Source of the DNA: Halorubrum sp. 48-1-W
GTDB lineage: Archaea; Halobacteriota; Halobacteria; Halobacteriales; Haloferacaceae
NCBI RefSeq assembly: GCF_003287355.1
Contig: NZ_QMIM01000020.1
Coordinates: 24,928 to 88,927 of the forward strand
Length of the DNA stretch: 64,000 nt
Direction of reading: 5' to 3'
The notes under the pieces were generated by a model, which saw nothing but the letters and a program-made list of their open reading frames with translations, was not told the origin of the DNA and did not search any database. Positions 35,549 through 44,670 of the stretch are shown here, in pieces (the stretch's first letter is position 1; the number at the start of each line of letters is the position of its first letter). A program made the position numbers and the translations under genes.

Positions 35549-36022
35549 ATGTCCCGTTCCCGCGACCTCCTCTCCGGCGTCTCGCTCGTCGCCGTCGCCG
35601 GCTGGTTCCTCGTCACGACCGGCGCCGGGAGCGACAGCCCCGCCCTCCTCGTCGCCGGGACGGGCTGTGGGCTCGCCGGCGTCGCGTACCTGCTCGCGGG
35701 GACGGGGTCGCCCCGGACGGTCGCCGGTCGCCGGCTGACGCCCGACCGGTTCCGCGGACTCGCGGTGACGGCGCTCGGGGTCGCGATCCTCGCGCTCGGC
35801 GCGGACGGCGTCGGCGGCGGGCTCGATGCGCTCTCCGCCGTCCTGCTCGTCGGCGGCGGCCTCGCGGTCGTCGCCGGGGTGCTCCGGACGACGCGGAGCG
35901 AGCCGCAGGACAGCGAGTCGACCGTCACCGACGACGACGAGCCCATTCACGACGGCGCTGACGACGACGAGCCCATTCACGACGGGGCCGACGACGACCG
36001 CCGGCCGGACGGGGGAAGCTAA
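35549..36022 (+). CDS. Hypothetical small integral membrane protein (157 aa)
   Basis: Function unknown. Four hydrophobic segments are visible (about 8-26, 29-50, 68-87 and 90-110), followed by a hydrophilic, acidic cytoplasmic-type tail containing a direct repeat of DDDEPIHDGAD encoded by a 33-bp duplication (about 35934-35995). It starts 51 bp after tfb and ends 26 bp before aroD, so it may be co-transcribed with aroD. Confidence 0.7.
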   Translation: MSRSRDLLSGVSLVAVAGWFLVTTGAGSDSPALLVAGTGCGLAGVAYLLAGTGSPRTVAGRRLTPDRFRGLAVTALGVAILALGADGVGGGLDALSAVLLVGGGLAVVAGVLRTTRSEPQDSESTVTDDDEPIHDGADDDEPIHDGADDDRRPDGGS

Positions 36023-36047
36023 GTCCCCCACCGTCGAAGGCCCGAGC

Positions 36048-36749
36048 ATGTTCGAGGAGTTCGTTCTCACGGCGAGCACCGGCGACCTCTCCGCGGAGCC
36101 GCGTGCTCGCGAGACGGCCGACGCCGTGGAGTTCCGTATGGACCTCGCCGACGACCCGTTGGCGCAGCTCGCGGACTACGACGGCACGCTCCCGCTCGTC
36201 GTCACGAACCGCGCAGGGTGGGAGGGCGGGGAGGCGGACGACCTCGGCCGGTACGGCGCGCTGGCGGAGGCTATCACACACGACGCGGTCGTCGCGGTCG
36301 ACGTCGAACTCGCCGCGCTCCGCGGGAACGCGCCGGCCGGCGAGCGGTCGCACGCGACCGCCCTGCGCGAGAGCGCTCGCGACGAGGGCGTGTCGGTGAT
36401 CGCCTCCGTCCACGACTTCGAGTCGACGCCCGAGGTCGGAACGCTCACCGACCTGCTCGCGGACGCGGCGGGCGAGGGGGACGTGGGGAAGCTGGCGACC
36501 ACCGCGAACGCCCGCGAGGACGCGCTCGCGATGCTGCGGGCCACCCACGAGGCGACCACAGCGGGCCACCGCGTCGCGACGATGTGTATGGGTGAGCCCG
36601 GGAGACACACCCGCGCCGTGGCCCCCGTGTACGGCTCGCGGATCGGGTACGCGCCCGTCGACACAGCGGATGCGACCGCGCCCGGGCAGTACCCGCTCGC
36701 GACGCTCCGTGGGTTGGTCGACGGGTTACTGGGGGAAGCCGAGCCGTAG
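36048..36749 (+). CDS. aroD: 3-dehydroquinate dehydratase, type I
   Basis: Third step of the shikimate route: dehydration of 3-dehydroquinate by a Schiff-base lysine. At 233 residues, it has EFRMDLADD (the conserved EhRxD region), VSVIASVHDFESTP (catalytic His) and VGKLATTANAREDAL with the Schiff-base lysine, then MCMGEPGRHTRAVAPVYGS. ATG 36048 begins the conserved MFEEFVLTAST. It ends four bases before a MITE-like element. Confidence 0.93.
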   Translation: MFEEFVLTASTGDLSAEPRARETADAVEFRMDLADDPLAQLADYDGTLPLVVTNRAGWEGGEADDLGRYGALAEAITHDAVVAVDVELAALRGNAPAGERSHATALRESARDEGVSVIASVHDFESTPEVGTLTDLLADAAGEGDVGKLATTANAREDALAMLRATHEATTAGHRVATMCMGEPGRHTRAVAPVYGSRIGYAPVDTADATAPGQYPLATLRGLVDGLLGEAEP

Positions 36750-36753
36750 GCGG

Positions 36754-36870
36754 CTCATAGTGATTATTGCGACTCTTTACCGCTATACTGGAACGAGACG
36801 ACTATCAAACGGCCTGAAACACCGATATTTGTGACGTGGTCACGAAAATAATCGCAATAATCACTATCAG
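36754..36870. mobile_element. MITE-like element of about 117 bp with inverted terminal repeats
   Basis: The ends are ctcatagtgattattgcga on the left (36754 onward) and, reversed and complemented, ctgatagtgattattgcga on the right (ending 36870): 16 bp match perfectly within a slightly imperfect longer repeat. The interior is AT-rich against GC-rich neighbours and has no ORF. The right end supplies the purNH stop codon. It lies exactly between two convergent genes. The transposase family is not identified. Confidence 0.75.
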
Positions 36871-38471
36871 TCGTGCCGGAAGCAACGCGACCCAGTGAAC
36901 GCCATCGCCATGTCGTGGTCGTCGGCGGCAGTGATCACGTCCTCGTCGTTGACGGAGCCGCCGGGCTGGATCACGGCCTCGATCCCGGCCTCCGCGGCCT
37001 CCTCGATCGCGTCCGGGAACGGGAAGAACGCGTCCGAGGCCATCACCGCGCCTTCGGCCGACTTCCCGTCGGCGTCCTTCTCGGCTTTCATCGCTGCGAG
37101 CGTGACGGCGTCGACGCGGGAGACCTGGCCCATGCCGACGCCGACCGTCTCGGTGCCGGTCGCGAACAGGATCCCGTTCGATTTGACGTGTTTGAGGGTC
37201 CGCCACGCGAACAGCATCGTCTCGACCTGCTCGTCCGTCGGCTCGCGCTCGGTGACGACCTCGAGGTCGACTGCGGTCGGCGACTGGAGGTCGCGCTCCT
37301 GGACGAGCCGCCCGCCGACGATCGGCTTCTCGACGAAGCGCTCCGAGAAGCGCTCGTCCCCGTCGCCGAGCGCCCCCACGTCGAGCACGCGGAGGTTCTT
37401 CTTCTCGGTGAGCACGTCGAGCGCGCTGTCGGTGTAGCCGGGGGCGACGACGACCTCCTTGAACGACTCCGCGATCGCCTCGGCGGTGTCGGCGTCGCAC
37501 CGCCGGTTCAGGGCGACGATCCCGCCGAACGCCGACTTGGCGTCGGTCCGGAGCGCCCTGTCGTACGCGTCCGCGAGGGTGTCGCTCATCGCACAGCCGG
37601 CGGGGTTGGTGTGTTTGATCACGGCGGCTGCCGGCTCGTCGAACTCCTTGATCAGGCCGAGCGCGGCGTCGGCGTCGTTGTAGTTGTTGTATCCCATCCC
37701 CTTCGAGCCGGGGTTCAACTCCGCCGCGCCGACGACGCTCGCCTCCTCGCAGGCGGGGTCGGCGTACAGCGCCGCGTCCTGATGGGGGTTCTCGCCGTAG
37801 CGCAGCGTGTCGGCGCGGTCCTCCGAGACGAACCGCCGGGCCGGGAAGGAGCCGCCGGTGTCGCCGTCGATCCGGACCGACTCGGGGACCCCGTCGGCGT
37901 CCGTCTCGACCTCGACCGCGCCCTCGGAGAACCATCGGATCGCCCGGGGGTACGCCGTGAACTCCGCCTCGTGGAGGACGCGCTCCTTCAGCGACGCGGC
38001 GTCGTCGTCGGCGTAGACCGGGACCGGCTCCTGGGTGAGGATCGGGCCGTCGTCGACCGCCTCGGTGACGACGTGGACGGTACAGCCGGTCGTCCTGACG
38101 CCCGCCTCGAGCACTTGCTCGTGGGCGTCGGTACCGGGGAACGCCGGCAGAAGCGACGGGTGGACGTTCAGGGTCGTCGGGGCAGTCTCGAGGAACTCGT
38201 CGGTGAGCACCCGCATGTAGCCGTCGAGACAGACGAGGTCGAAGTCGTAATCCGCCAACCGGTCGAGGATCCGGCGCTCGTGGCGCTCCCGCGACTCGCC
38301 CTCCTCGCGGGCGACGACTTCGGTCGGGATCCGGCGCTCGGCGGCGGCCTCGATGACCGGCGCGCCCTCGCGGTTCGTCAGGACGACCGACAGCTCCGCG
38401 CCCGCCGGCGCGACGTCGGCGATGTGTCGCAGGTTTCGTCCCCGGTTGCTGGCGAGTCCGGCGATCTTCAT
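36867..38471 (-). CDS. purNH: Fused GAR transformylase / AICAR transformylase (PurN-PurH)
   Basis: 534 residues joining two formyl-transfer steps of purine synthesis. Residues 1-190 are a PurN-type formyltransferase (VVLTNREGAPVIEAA, the catalytic NVHPSLLPAFPG region and TGCTVHVVTEAVDDGPIL). Residues about 205-534 are the AICAR transformylase domain of PurH (LRYGENPHQDAALY, VIKHTNPAGCA, GVGMGQVSRVDAV). The IMP cyclohydrolase domain of bacterial PurH is absent, as usual in haloarchaea. ATG 38471 starts the conserved MKIAGLASNRG. The stop codon lies in the MITE end. Confidence 0.93.
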   Translation of the reverse strand: MKIAGLASNRGRNLRHIADVAPAGAELSVVLTNREGAPVIEAAAERRIPTEVVAREEGESRERHERRILDRLADYDFDLVCLDGYMRVLTDEFLETAPTTLNVHPSLLPAFPGTDAHEQVLEAGVRTTGCTVHVVTEAVDDGPILTQEPVPVYADDDAASLKERVLHEAEFTAYPRAIRWFSEGAVEVETDADGVPESVRIDGDTGGSFPARRFVSEDRADTLRYGENPHQDAALYADPACEEASVVGAAELNPGSKGMGYNNYNDADAALGLIKEFDEPAAAVIKHTNPAGCAMSDTLADAYDRALRTDAKSAFGGIVALNRRCDADTAEAIAESFKEVVVAPGYTDSALDVLTEKKNLRVLDVGALGDGDERFSERFVEKPIVGGRLVQERDLQSPTAVDLEVVTEREPTDEQVETMLFAWRTLKHVKSNGILFATGTETVGVGMGQVSRVDAVTLAAMKAEKDADGKSAEGAVMASDAFFPFPDAIEEAAEAGIEAVIQPGGSVNDEDVITAADDHDMAMAFTGSRCFRHD

Positions 38472-38639
38472 GTCCGATCCCTCCGAGCGGCCGCGTTTAT
38501 CGGTTACGGTCGTCGTCGGACGGATATACACGATCGAGGATAAGAACGCGGTGTGACGGCCGGTGCCGGCGCGGGAGTATACACTTCCGTGGGTAGCGCC
38601 ATCGACACGCTTTTGCGCGCTCCGGGGACACTCGCGGAC

Positions 38640-40088
38640 ATGACCGACGACCCGATCCCCGGACTCTCACGCGCGGACCCGCTCACGGCGGTCTCGCCGC
38701 TCGACGGGCGGTACGCCGGCCGAACCGCGCCGCTCTCGCCGTACGCGAGCGAGGCGGCGCTCATGCGGGCGCGGACCCGCGTGGAGGTCGAGTACCTGAT
38801 CGAACTGGCCGAACTGGCGGCGACCCCGATCGCGCTCGAGGAGGGGGAAGCTGGAGCCCTGCGCGACCTCTACGGATCGTTTGCTGCGGAGGACGCGAGG
38901 CTGATCAAGGACCTGGAAGTCGAGGGCGCGGAGGGCTACGCCGCGACCAACCACGACGTGAAGGCGGTGGAGTACTTCCTCCGGATACGGCTGGAGGGGC
39001 TGGGGGAGGACGGGACGCTCGCGGACCCGACGGCGCTGTTCCCGTGGATCCACTTCGGGCTCACGAGCGAGGACGTCAACAACCTCGCTCACCGGGTCCT
39101 GATCGAGCCGGCCGTGAGGGAGGTGCTGGTGCCGGCGGTCCGCGAGGTCCGCGACGCGCTCGTCGAGTTGGCCCACGAGCACCGCGACACGCCGATGCTC
39201 GCGCGGACGCACGGCCAGCCGGCGACGCCGACGACGTTCGGCAAGGAGATGGCCGTCTACGCCGCGCGACTCGGTCGGACCCTCGGCCGCGTCGAGGCCG
39301 CGGTCGACGGCCTCTCGGGCAAGCTCGCCGGGGCGTCCGGGACGTACGCCGCCCACGTCGCCGCCTACCCGGACGTCGACTGGCAGGGCGTTTCCCGCTC
39401 CGTGGTCCGGGGGCTCGGGCTCGATCACACGCCGCTCGCGACGCAGGTGAACCCGTGTGACGACCTCGCCGCGCTCTTCGACGCCCTGTCCGGGGTGAAC
39501 GACGTGCTCCTCGATCTCGATCTCGACGCCTGGCTGTACGTCTCCGACCGCTACCTCGGCCAGCGCGCCGTCGAGGGCGAGACCGGGTCGTCGACGATGC
39601 CCCACAAGGTGAACCCGATCGACTTCGAGAACAGCGAGGGGAACCTCTCGAAGGCCAACGCCGACCTGCGGTTCCTCGCCGACTACGTGACCACCTCGCG
39701 GCTCCAGCGCGACCTCTCGGACTCGACCGTGAAGCGCAACGTCGGGGCCGCCTTCGCACACTGTCTGATCGGCTACTCGAAGGCTGTGGACGGGCTCTCG
39801 AAGGTGGTCCCGAACGAGGTCGTCATGCGCGAGGAGCTGGAGGCGACCCCCGAGGTCATCGGGGAGGCGGTCCAGACGATCCTCCGGCGGGAGGGCGACA
39901 CCGACGCCTACGAGCGCGTCAAAGAGCTCACCCGCGGGTCGCGGGTCACCCTGGAGGACTTCCGGGCGCTGTTCGACGACCTCGACGTCGACCCGGCCGT
40001 CCGCGAGGAACTCCGGGCGTTGACCCCGGCCGGCTACACCGGGATCGCGGCCGAACTCGCGGACGGCGTCGACGCCGACGGCACGTAG
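38640..40088 (+). CDS. purB: Adenylosuccinate lyase
   Basis: Fumarase-superfamily enzyme cleaving SAICAR and adenylosuccinate in purine synthesis. At 482 residues it shows LTAVSPLDGRYAGRT at the start, TSEDVNNLAHR, ARTHGQPATPTTFGKEMA and the flexible signature loop GSSTMPHKVNPIDFENSEGN. ATG 38640 gives the usual N-terminus. It is divergent from purNH across about 168 bp, so two purine genes share a promoter region. Confidence 0.95.
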   Translation: MTDDPIPGLSRADPLTAVSPLDGRYAGRTAPLSPYASEAALMRARTRVEVEYLIELAELAATPIALEEGEAGALRDLYGSFAAEDARLIKDLEVEGAEGYAATNHDVKAVEYFLRIRLEGLGEDGTLADPTALFPWIHFGLTSEDVNNLAHRVLIEPAVREVLVPAVREVRDALVELAHEHRDTPMLARTHGQPATPTTFGKEMAVYAARLGRTLGRVEAAVDGLSGKLAGASGTYAAHVAAYPDVDWQGVSRSVVRGLGLDHTPLATQVNPCDDLAALFDALSGVNDVLLDLDLDAWLYVSDRYLGQRAVEGETGSSTMPHKVNPIDFENSEGNLSKANADLRFLADYVTTSRLQRDLSDSTVKRNVGAAFAHCLIGYSKAVDGLSKVVPNEVVMREELEATPEVIGEAVQTILRREGDTDAYERVKELTRGSRVTLEDFRALFDDLDVDPAVREELRALTPAGYTGIAAELADGVDADGT

Positions 40089-40109
40089 ACGACACACGTT
40101 GCGCGCGGA

Positions 40110-40496
40110 TCACTCCTCGACGAACTCGACGAGCACCCCGCCGGTCGACCGGGGGTGGAGGAACGCGACCTCGTGGCCCCACGCGCCGGGCCGGGGCTCC
40201 TCGTCGACGAGGTCGACGCCGAGGTCGCGGGCGCGGTCGAGCGCCCCCGCGAGGTCGTCGGTCGCGAGCGCGACGTGGTGGATCCCCGGTCCCTCGCGGT
40301 CGAGGTAGTCGGCGATGGTCCCGCCCTCGGCGGGCTCGAGCAGTTCGAGGTACCCGCCGTCGGCCAGTTCGAGGAAGACCACCCGCATCCCGTCGAACGT
40401 CTCCTCGTGGACGACCGGCCGTTCGAACAGCTCCGCGAACAGGTCGGCGAGGTCGGCGGCGTCGCGCGTGGCGATGCCGGCGTGATCGAAGCGCAC
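40110..40496 (-). CDS. mce: Methylmalonyl-CoA epimerase
   Basis: VOC-fold metalloenzyme interconverting the R and S forms of methylmalonyl-CoA. The 128 residues begin with FDHAGIATRDA (metal His), include GIHHVALATDDL (second His) and end GGVLVEFVEE (metal Glu). It works with the mutase encoded 1.4 kb away at 41960-43636, in propionate metabolism or the methylaspartate cycle. Tail to tail with purB. Confidence 0.92.
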   Translation of the reverse strand: MRFDHAGIATRDAADLADLFAELFERPVVHEETFDGMRVVFLELADGGYLELLEPAEGGTIADYLDREGPGIHHVALATDDLAGALDRARDLGVDLVDEEPRPGAWGHEVAFLHPRSTGGVLVEFVEE

Positions 40497-40625
40497 GAGT
40501 CCCCGCTCGGTCGCCGGCGACTTATACGGATCGAGCGGGGCGGCTCCCGCCGGGAGTCGATCCGCAGTCGGGGTCGTCCCGATGGAAAGCTTTGGGTGAT
40601 AGCGCCAGAGACGTCCGAGCGAACC

Positions 40626-41429
40626 GTGTCAGACCAGCGCACCGACGTCCCGACCGAGCAGAAGACCTCCCGGAACGTCCTCGATACGATCCTCGAGGGC
40701 GCGCTCCACGAGATGAACCGCGAGCGGTCCGGGCTGTTGCTCTCCGGGCTGTCCGCGGGCCTCGACATCGGCTTCGGCCCGCTGATGATGGCGGTGGTGT
40801 TGACGCTCTCGCCCGCGGGCTTCGGCGATCTCACCACCGAACTGCTGTTGGCGAGCGTCTACTCCATCGGGTTCATGTTCGTGATCCTCGGCCGGTCGGA
40901 GCTGTTCACCGAACACACCACGCTGGCGGTGATCCCCGTCCTCGACGGGCAGGCGTCCCTTCGCGATCTGGGCCGGCTCTGGGGGCTCGTCTACGTCGGC
41001 AACCTCGTCGGCGGGTTGCTGTTCACCCTGCTCGTGATCCTGTTGATGCCGGAGCTGGGTGTCGTGACGCCGGCGGCGTTCGAGACGATCGCCACCAAGC
41101 TCGTCTCACACGACCTGCCCTGGCTGTTCGTCGGCGGCGTCTTCGCCGGCTGGCTGATGGGGCTCCTGGCGTGGCTGATCACCGCGGCACAGGAGACGAC
41201 GAGTCGGCTGATACTCGTGTTGATCGTCACCGGAACCATCGGTCTCCTCCACCTGCCGCACTCGATCGCGGGCAACGTGGAGGTGCTGTTCGGGCTGTTC
41301 ATGTCGCCGACGATCACCCTGGCCGACTACGTCGGCTTCCTCGTCCTGGCGACGATCGGAAACGCCTTCGGCGGCGCGGTGTTCGTCGCGCTGTTGAAGT
41401 ACGGCCACGTCGTCCGCGGCGCGAGCTGA
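40626..41429 (+). CDS. Formate/nitrite transporter family channel
   Basis: A 267-residue member of the FNT (FocA/NirC) family with six membrane segments. SGLSAGLDIGFGPLMMAVVL is the first conserved half-helix region, and FGLFMSPTITLADYVGFLV with IGNAFGGAVFVALLKY forms the C-terminal half. Likely conducts formate, nitrite or hydrosulfide. GTG 40626 is used because the charged start SDQRTDVPTEQKTSRNVLD follows at once. No formate dehydrogenase is near. Confidence 0.85.
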   Translation: MSDQRTDVPTEQKTSRNVLDTILEGALHEMNRERSGLLLSGLSAGLDIGFGPLMMAVVLTLSPAGFGDLTTELLLASVYSIGFMFVILGRSELFTEHTTLAVIPVLDGQASLRDLGRLWGLVYVGNLVGGLLFTLLVILLMPELGVVTPAAFETIATKLVSHDLPWLFVGGVFAGWLMGLLAWLITAAQETTSRLILVLIVTGTIGLLHLPHSIAGNVEVLFGLFMSPTITLADYVGFLVLATIGNAFGGAVFVALLKYGHVVRGAS

Positions 41430-41446
41430 CGGGACCCGGTCGCGAC

Positions 41447-41887
41447 TCAACAGACGTACCACGGCTCGATCGCGTCGTCCCGGAGGGTGAGGCCGATGTC
41501 CTTCGGCTCACAGTCGAACTCGATCGGCAGGTCGGGGTCGTACTCCCACGCGTGAGAGACGCCGTCAGGGGTGAACGCCCGTATCCTCGCCGGGGTCACC
41601 TCGCTCCCGTCACGCGAGGTGAGCCGCTCGGGTCCGAGCGCGAACACGTAACCGAACAGCGTCTCGCCGTCGGCGTCCGTCACGTGGACCGCGATCTCGG
41701 CCTCGGCGGCCGTGGCGTTCTCGACGATCACCTCGTTGGGTTCGTCGATGTCGTCGGAGCCGCTTCCCGGGAGCACGCCGGTACAGCCGGCGGTCGACGC
41801 GGACGCGGCCGCACCGGCCATCGCGAGGAACCGGCGGCGTGACGGGCGGTCGTCCCGGTCGACGACCGGAGCGTTCTCGGAGGGCAT
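41447..41887 (-). CDS. Tat-exported lipoprotein, unknown function
   Basis: 146 residues. The N-terminus has twin arginines and a lipobox (RRRFLAMAGAAASASTAGC), so Cys would be lipid-anchored outside the cell after Tat export. The mature part is a small beta-rich domain with two cysteines near the C-terminus (FDCEPKD and the final C) that could form a disulfide. Function not recognised. Tail to tail with the FNT channel gene and next to the mutase gene. Confidence 0.8.
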   Translation of the reverse strand: MPSENAPVVDRDDRPSRRRFLAMAGAAASASTAGCTGVLPGSGSDDIDEPNEVIVENATAAEAEIAVHVTDADGETLFGYVFALGPERLTSRDGSEVTPARIRAFTPDGVSHAWEYDPDLPIEFDCEPKDIGLTLRDDAIEPWYVC

Positions 41888-41959
41888 CACGATCGGGATG
41901 CGCTGCCGTCGAAAAAACGTTATCGGCCCGGAGAGTCGACGAGCTCCGGCCGAGATCGG

Positions 41960-43636
41960 TCACCGGTTCGGACTGTACTCGCCGAACTCCTCGCGGAACA
42001 CGTCCGAGACCTCCTGAACGGTCGCGTACGCCTTCACCGCGTCGACGACGGGCGGCATCACGTTCCCCCCGCCGCGGGCCGTCTCCCTGACGGCAGCGAG
42101 CGCGGCCTCGACGGCCTCGTCGTCGCGGTCGGCTCTCACCTCCCGGAGCCGCTCGCGCTGTTCGGCCTCCTGTTCGGGGTCGACCTCCTCGATGTCCATC
42201 TCGGGCTCCTCGTCCACCCGGAACTCGTTGACGCCGACGATCACGCGCTCGTCCTCCTCGATCTCGCGCTGGCGCTCGAAGGCGACGTCCTGTATCTGTC
42301 GTTGGACCCACTGGCTCTCGACCGCCTCGAGCGCGCCGCCGCGGCGGTCGATCTCCTCGAGTATCTCGAACGCCTCCGTCTCGATCCCGTCCGTGAGGCT
42401 CTCGACGTAGTAGCTCCCGGCGAGCGGGTCGATCGTGTCCGCCGCGCCCGACTCGTGGGCGAGGATCTGCTGGGTCCGGAGCGCGGTCCGGACCGACTTC
42501 TCGGTCGGGAGCGCGAGCGCCTCGTCCTTCCCGTTGGTGTGGAGGCTCTGGGTGCCGCCGAGCACCGCCGCGAGTGCCTGATACGCGACCCTGACGACGT
42601 TGTTCTCGATCTGCTGGGCGGTGAGCGTGGAGCCGCCGGTCTGGGTGTGGAACTTGAGCTGTTTCGATTTCGGGTCCTCGGCATCGAATCGCTCGTCCAT
42701 GACCCGCGCCCACATGCGGCGGGCTGCCCGGAACTTCGCGGCCTCCTCGAAGACGTTGTTGTGGGCGTTGAAGAAGAAGGAGAGCTGGGGGGCGAACTCG
42801 TCGACGTCGAGGCCGGCGTCGAGGGCGGCCTCCACGTACTCGATCCCGTTCGCGAGCGTGAACGCCACCTCCTGGGCTGCCGTCGAGCCCGCCTCGCGGA
42901 TGTGGTATCCCGAGATGGAGATGGTGTTGAACCCGGGGACCTCCTCAGCACAGAACGCGAAGACGTCGGTGATGAGTCGCATCGATGGCTCGGGCGGATA
43001 GATGTACAGGTTCCGCGCGATGTACTCCTTCATGATGTCGTTCTGGATCGTCCCACGGAGCTCGTCCCGCGGCACGCCTTGGGCATCGCCCATCGCGACG
43101 TACATCGCGAGCAGGACCGCGGCGGGCGCGTTGATCGTCATCGACGTGGAGACCTCGTCGAGCGGGATCCCGGAGAAGACGGTCTCGAAGTCGTCGAGCG
43201 TGTCGATGGCGACGCCCGAGCGGCCGACCTCCCCCTCGGCCATCGCAGCGTCGGAGTCGTAGCCCATCTGCGTCGGGAGGTCGAACGCCATCGAGAGCCC
43301 GGAGGAGCCCTCGTCGATGAGGTAGCGGAACCGCTCGTTGGTCTCGGCGGCGGTGCCCATCCCGGCGTACTGCCGCATCGTCCAGAGCCGCCCGCGGTGC
43401 ATCGTCGAGTAGACGCCGCGGGTGTACGGCTCCTCGCCCGGGAATCCGACGTCCTCGCGGTAGTCGTGGTCGGCGAGGTCCGCGGGAGTGTACAGCGGGT
43501 CGACGGACTGGCCGCCGGTGTCGGTCGTGAACGCCGTCTCGCGCTCCCCGAACCGGTCGACGGTGTCGCCGTAGCTCCCCGCCTCCCAGGACTCCTTCGC
43601 CTCCCGGATCTCGGCCAGTTCCTCGGGGTCGTACAT
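41960..43636 (-). CDS. mcmA: Methylmalonyl-CoA mutase, large (catalytic) subunit
   Basis: Isomerises R-methylmalonyl-CoA to succinyl-CoA with adenosylcobalamin. The 558-residue chain is the TIM-barrel substrate domain only: [51 protein letters not shown] and [14 protein letters not shown]. The B12-binding domain (DxHxxG) is absent and must be a separate small subunit, as in other archaea; it is not in this window. Start ATG 43636 at [18 protein letters not shown] is standard. Confidence 0.94.
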   Translation of the reverse strand: MYDPEELAEIREAKESWEAGSYGDTVDRFGERETAFTTDTGGQSVDPLYTPADLADHDYREDVGFPGEEPYTRGVYSTMHRGRLWTMRQYAGMGTAAETNERFRYLIDEGSSGLSMAFDLPTQMGYDSDAAMAEGEVGRSGVAIDTLDDFETVFSGIPLDEVSTSMTINAPAAVLLAMYVAMGDAQGVPRDELRGTIQNDIMKEYIARNLYIYPPEPSMRLITDVFAFCAEEVPGFNTISISGYHIREAGSTAAQEVAFTLANGIEYVEAALDAGLDVDEFAPQLSFFFNAHNNVFEEAAKFRAARRMWARVMDERFDAEDPKSKQLKFHTQTGGSTLTAQQIENNVVRVAYQALAAVLGGTQSLHTNGKDEALALPTEKSVRTALRTQQILAHESGAADTIDPLAGSYYVESLTDGIETEAFEILEEIDRRGGALEAVESQWVQRQIQDVAFERQREIEEDERVIVGVNEFRVDEEPEMDIEEVDPEQEAEQRERLREVRADRDDEAVEAALAAVRETARGGGNVMPPVVDAVKAYATVQEVSDVFREEFGEYSPNR

Positions 43637-43719
43637 TACCTACACGGTCGGCCGACCGCGACTTAACGGTTGACCCGCATCCACGGCGGTCGGTCCGACC
43701 GCGGTTGCGTGCCGACCGC

Positions 43720-44664
43720 CTAGTACTCGAGGACGCCGGCGTACCGATCGAGCACGATCACCGCACCCGCGCCGACGACCGCGGCGACCGCGAACCGCGG
43801 GAATGCGCTCGTCCACGCCTCGCCGGAGTCGGCGAGCCGCGTCGAGACCTCGAGCACGGGCGCCCGGAGCGCCCCGACGATCAGGCTCACGAGGAACGCG
43901 AGCGTCGTTGCGCGGGCGGCCTCCAGCGCGCGCCGCACCGCGTGGGCGACCGTGAACAGCCCGACGACGCCGCCCGCGAGGAACGCCACGATCGGCGGGG
44001 CGGATCCGACCACCACGGCGAGCCCGCCGCCCGAGACAGCCCCGGCGAGCCCGTCGAGGAACGCGCTCAACGTCCCGGCCATGAACTCGTACTGGCCGAG
44101 GACGATCAACAGGAGCGACCCCGAGAGCCCGGGGAGCACCATCGCGCTGACCGCGATCGCGCCCGAAAGGAACACGACCGGGAGCGCGTGACCGAGCGCG
44201 GTCGCGCCGTACCCCGACGCGAGGAAGGCCGCGAGGAAGCCGGAGACCGCCGCGACCTTCCGGCCGGGCGTGCCGAGGTCGACAGCGCCGAAGAGCACGA
44301 TCGCCGAGGCGGCGATCAACCCGAAGAAGAACCCGTAGGTCGCGACGGGGACCGTCGTGAGAAGCACGTCGACGAGACGCAACACGAGGACGACGGCGGT
44401 CCCGATCCCCGCGCCGAGGGCGACGAGGAAGCCGCCGTCGACCTCGCGGAACGCGGCCCGCGCGTCGGCGCGAGCGCCAGGTCGGATCCCGGCCACCACG
44501 CGCGTGATCCGGTCGGGATCGACCGCGGTCACCGCCTCGATCAGCCGCTCGTAGATCCCGACGACCAACGCGATGGTTCCGCCCGAGACGCCCGGAACCG
44601 CGTCAGCGGTTCCCATCGCCAGCCCCTTCAGATAGACCGCGAGCCAGTCCAGGGCGTCCGCCAT
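43720..44664 (-). CDS. DUF368 polyprenyl-phosphate transporter (PopT-like)
   Basis: A polytopic membrane protein of 314 residues with the DUF368 signature near the start (GLAMGTADAVPGVSGGTIAL) and its internal repeat (VLPGLSGSLLLIVLGQYEF). Bacterial DUF368 (PopT) proteins recycle undecaprenyl phosphate across the membrane. Placed 6 bp downstream of aglB on the same strand, this one probably returns dolichyl phosphate after glycan transfer; that is inference from context. Confidence 0.88.
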   Translation of the reverse strand: MADALDWLAVYLKGLAMGTADAVPGVSGGTIALVVGIYERLIEAVTAVDPDRITRVVAGIRPGARADARAAFREVDGGFLVALGAGIGTAVVLVLRLVDVLLTTVPVATYGFFFGLIAASAIVLFGAVDLGTPGRKVAAVSGFLAAFLASGYGATALGHALPVVFLSGAIAVSAMVLPGLSGSLLLIVLGQYEFMAGTLSAFLDGLAGAVSGGGLAVVVGSAPPIVAFLAGGVVGLFTVAHAVRRALEAARATTLAFLVSLIVGALRAPVLEVSTRLADSGEAWTSAFPRFAVAAVVGAGAVIVLDRYAGVLEY

Positions 44665-44670
44665 CGCGGA

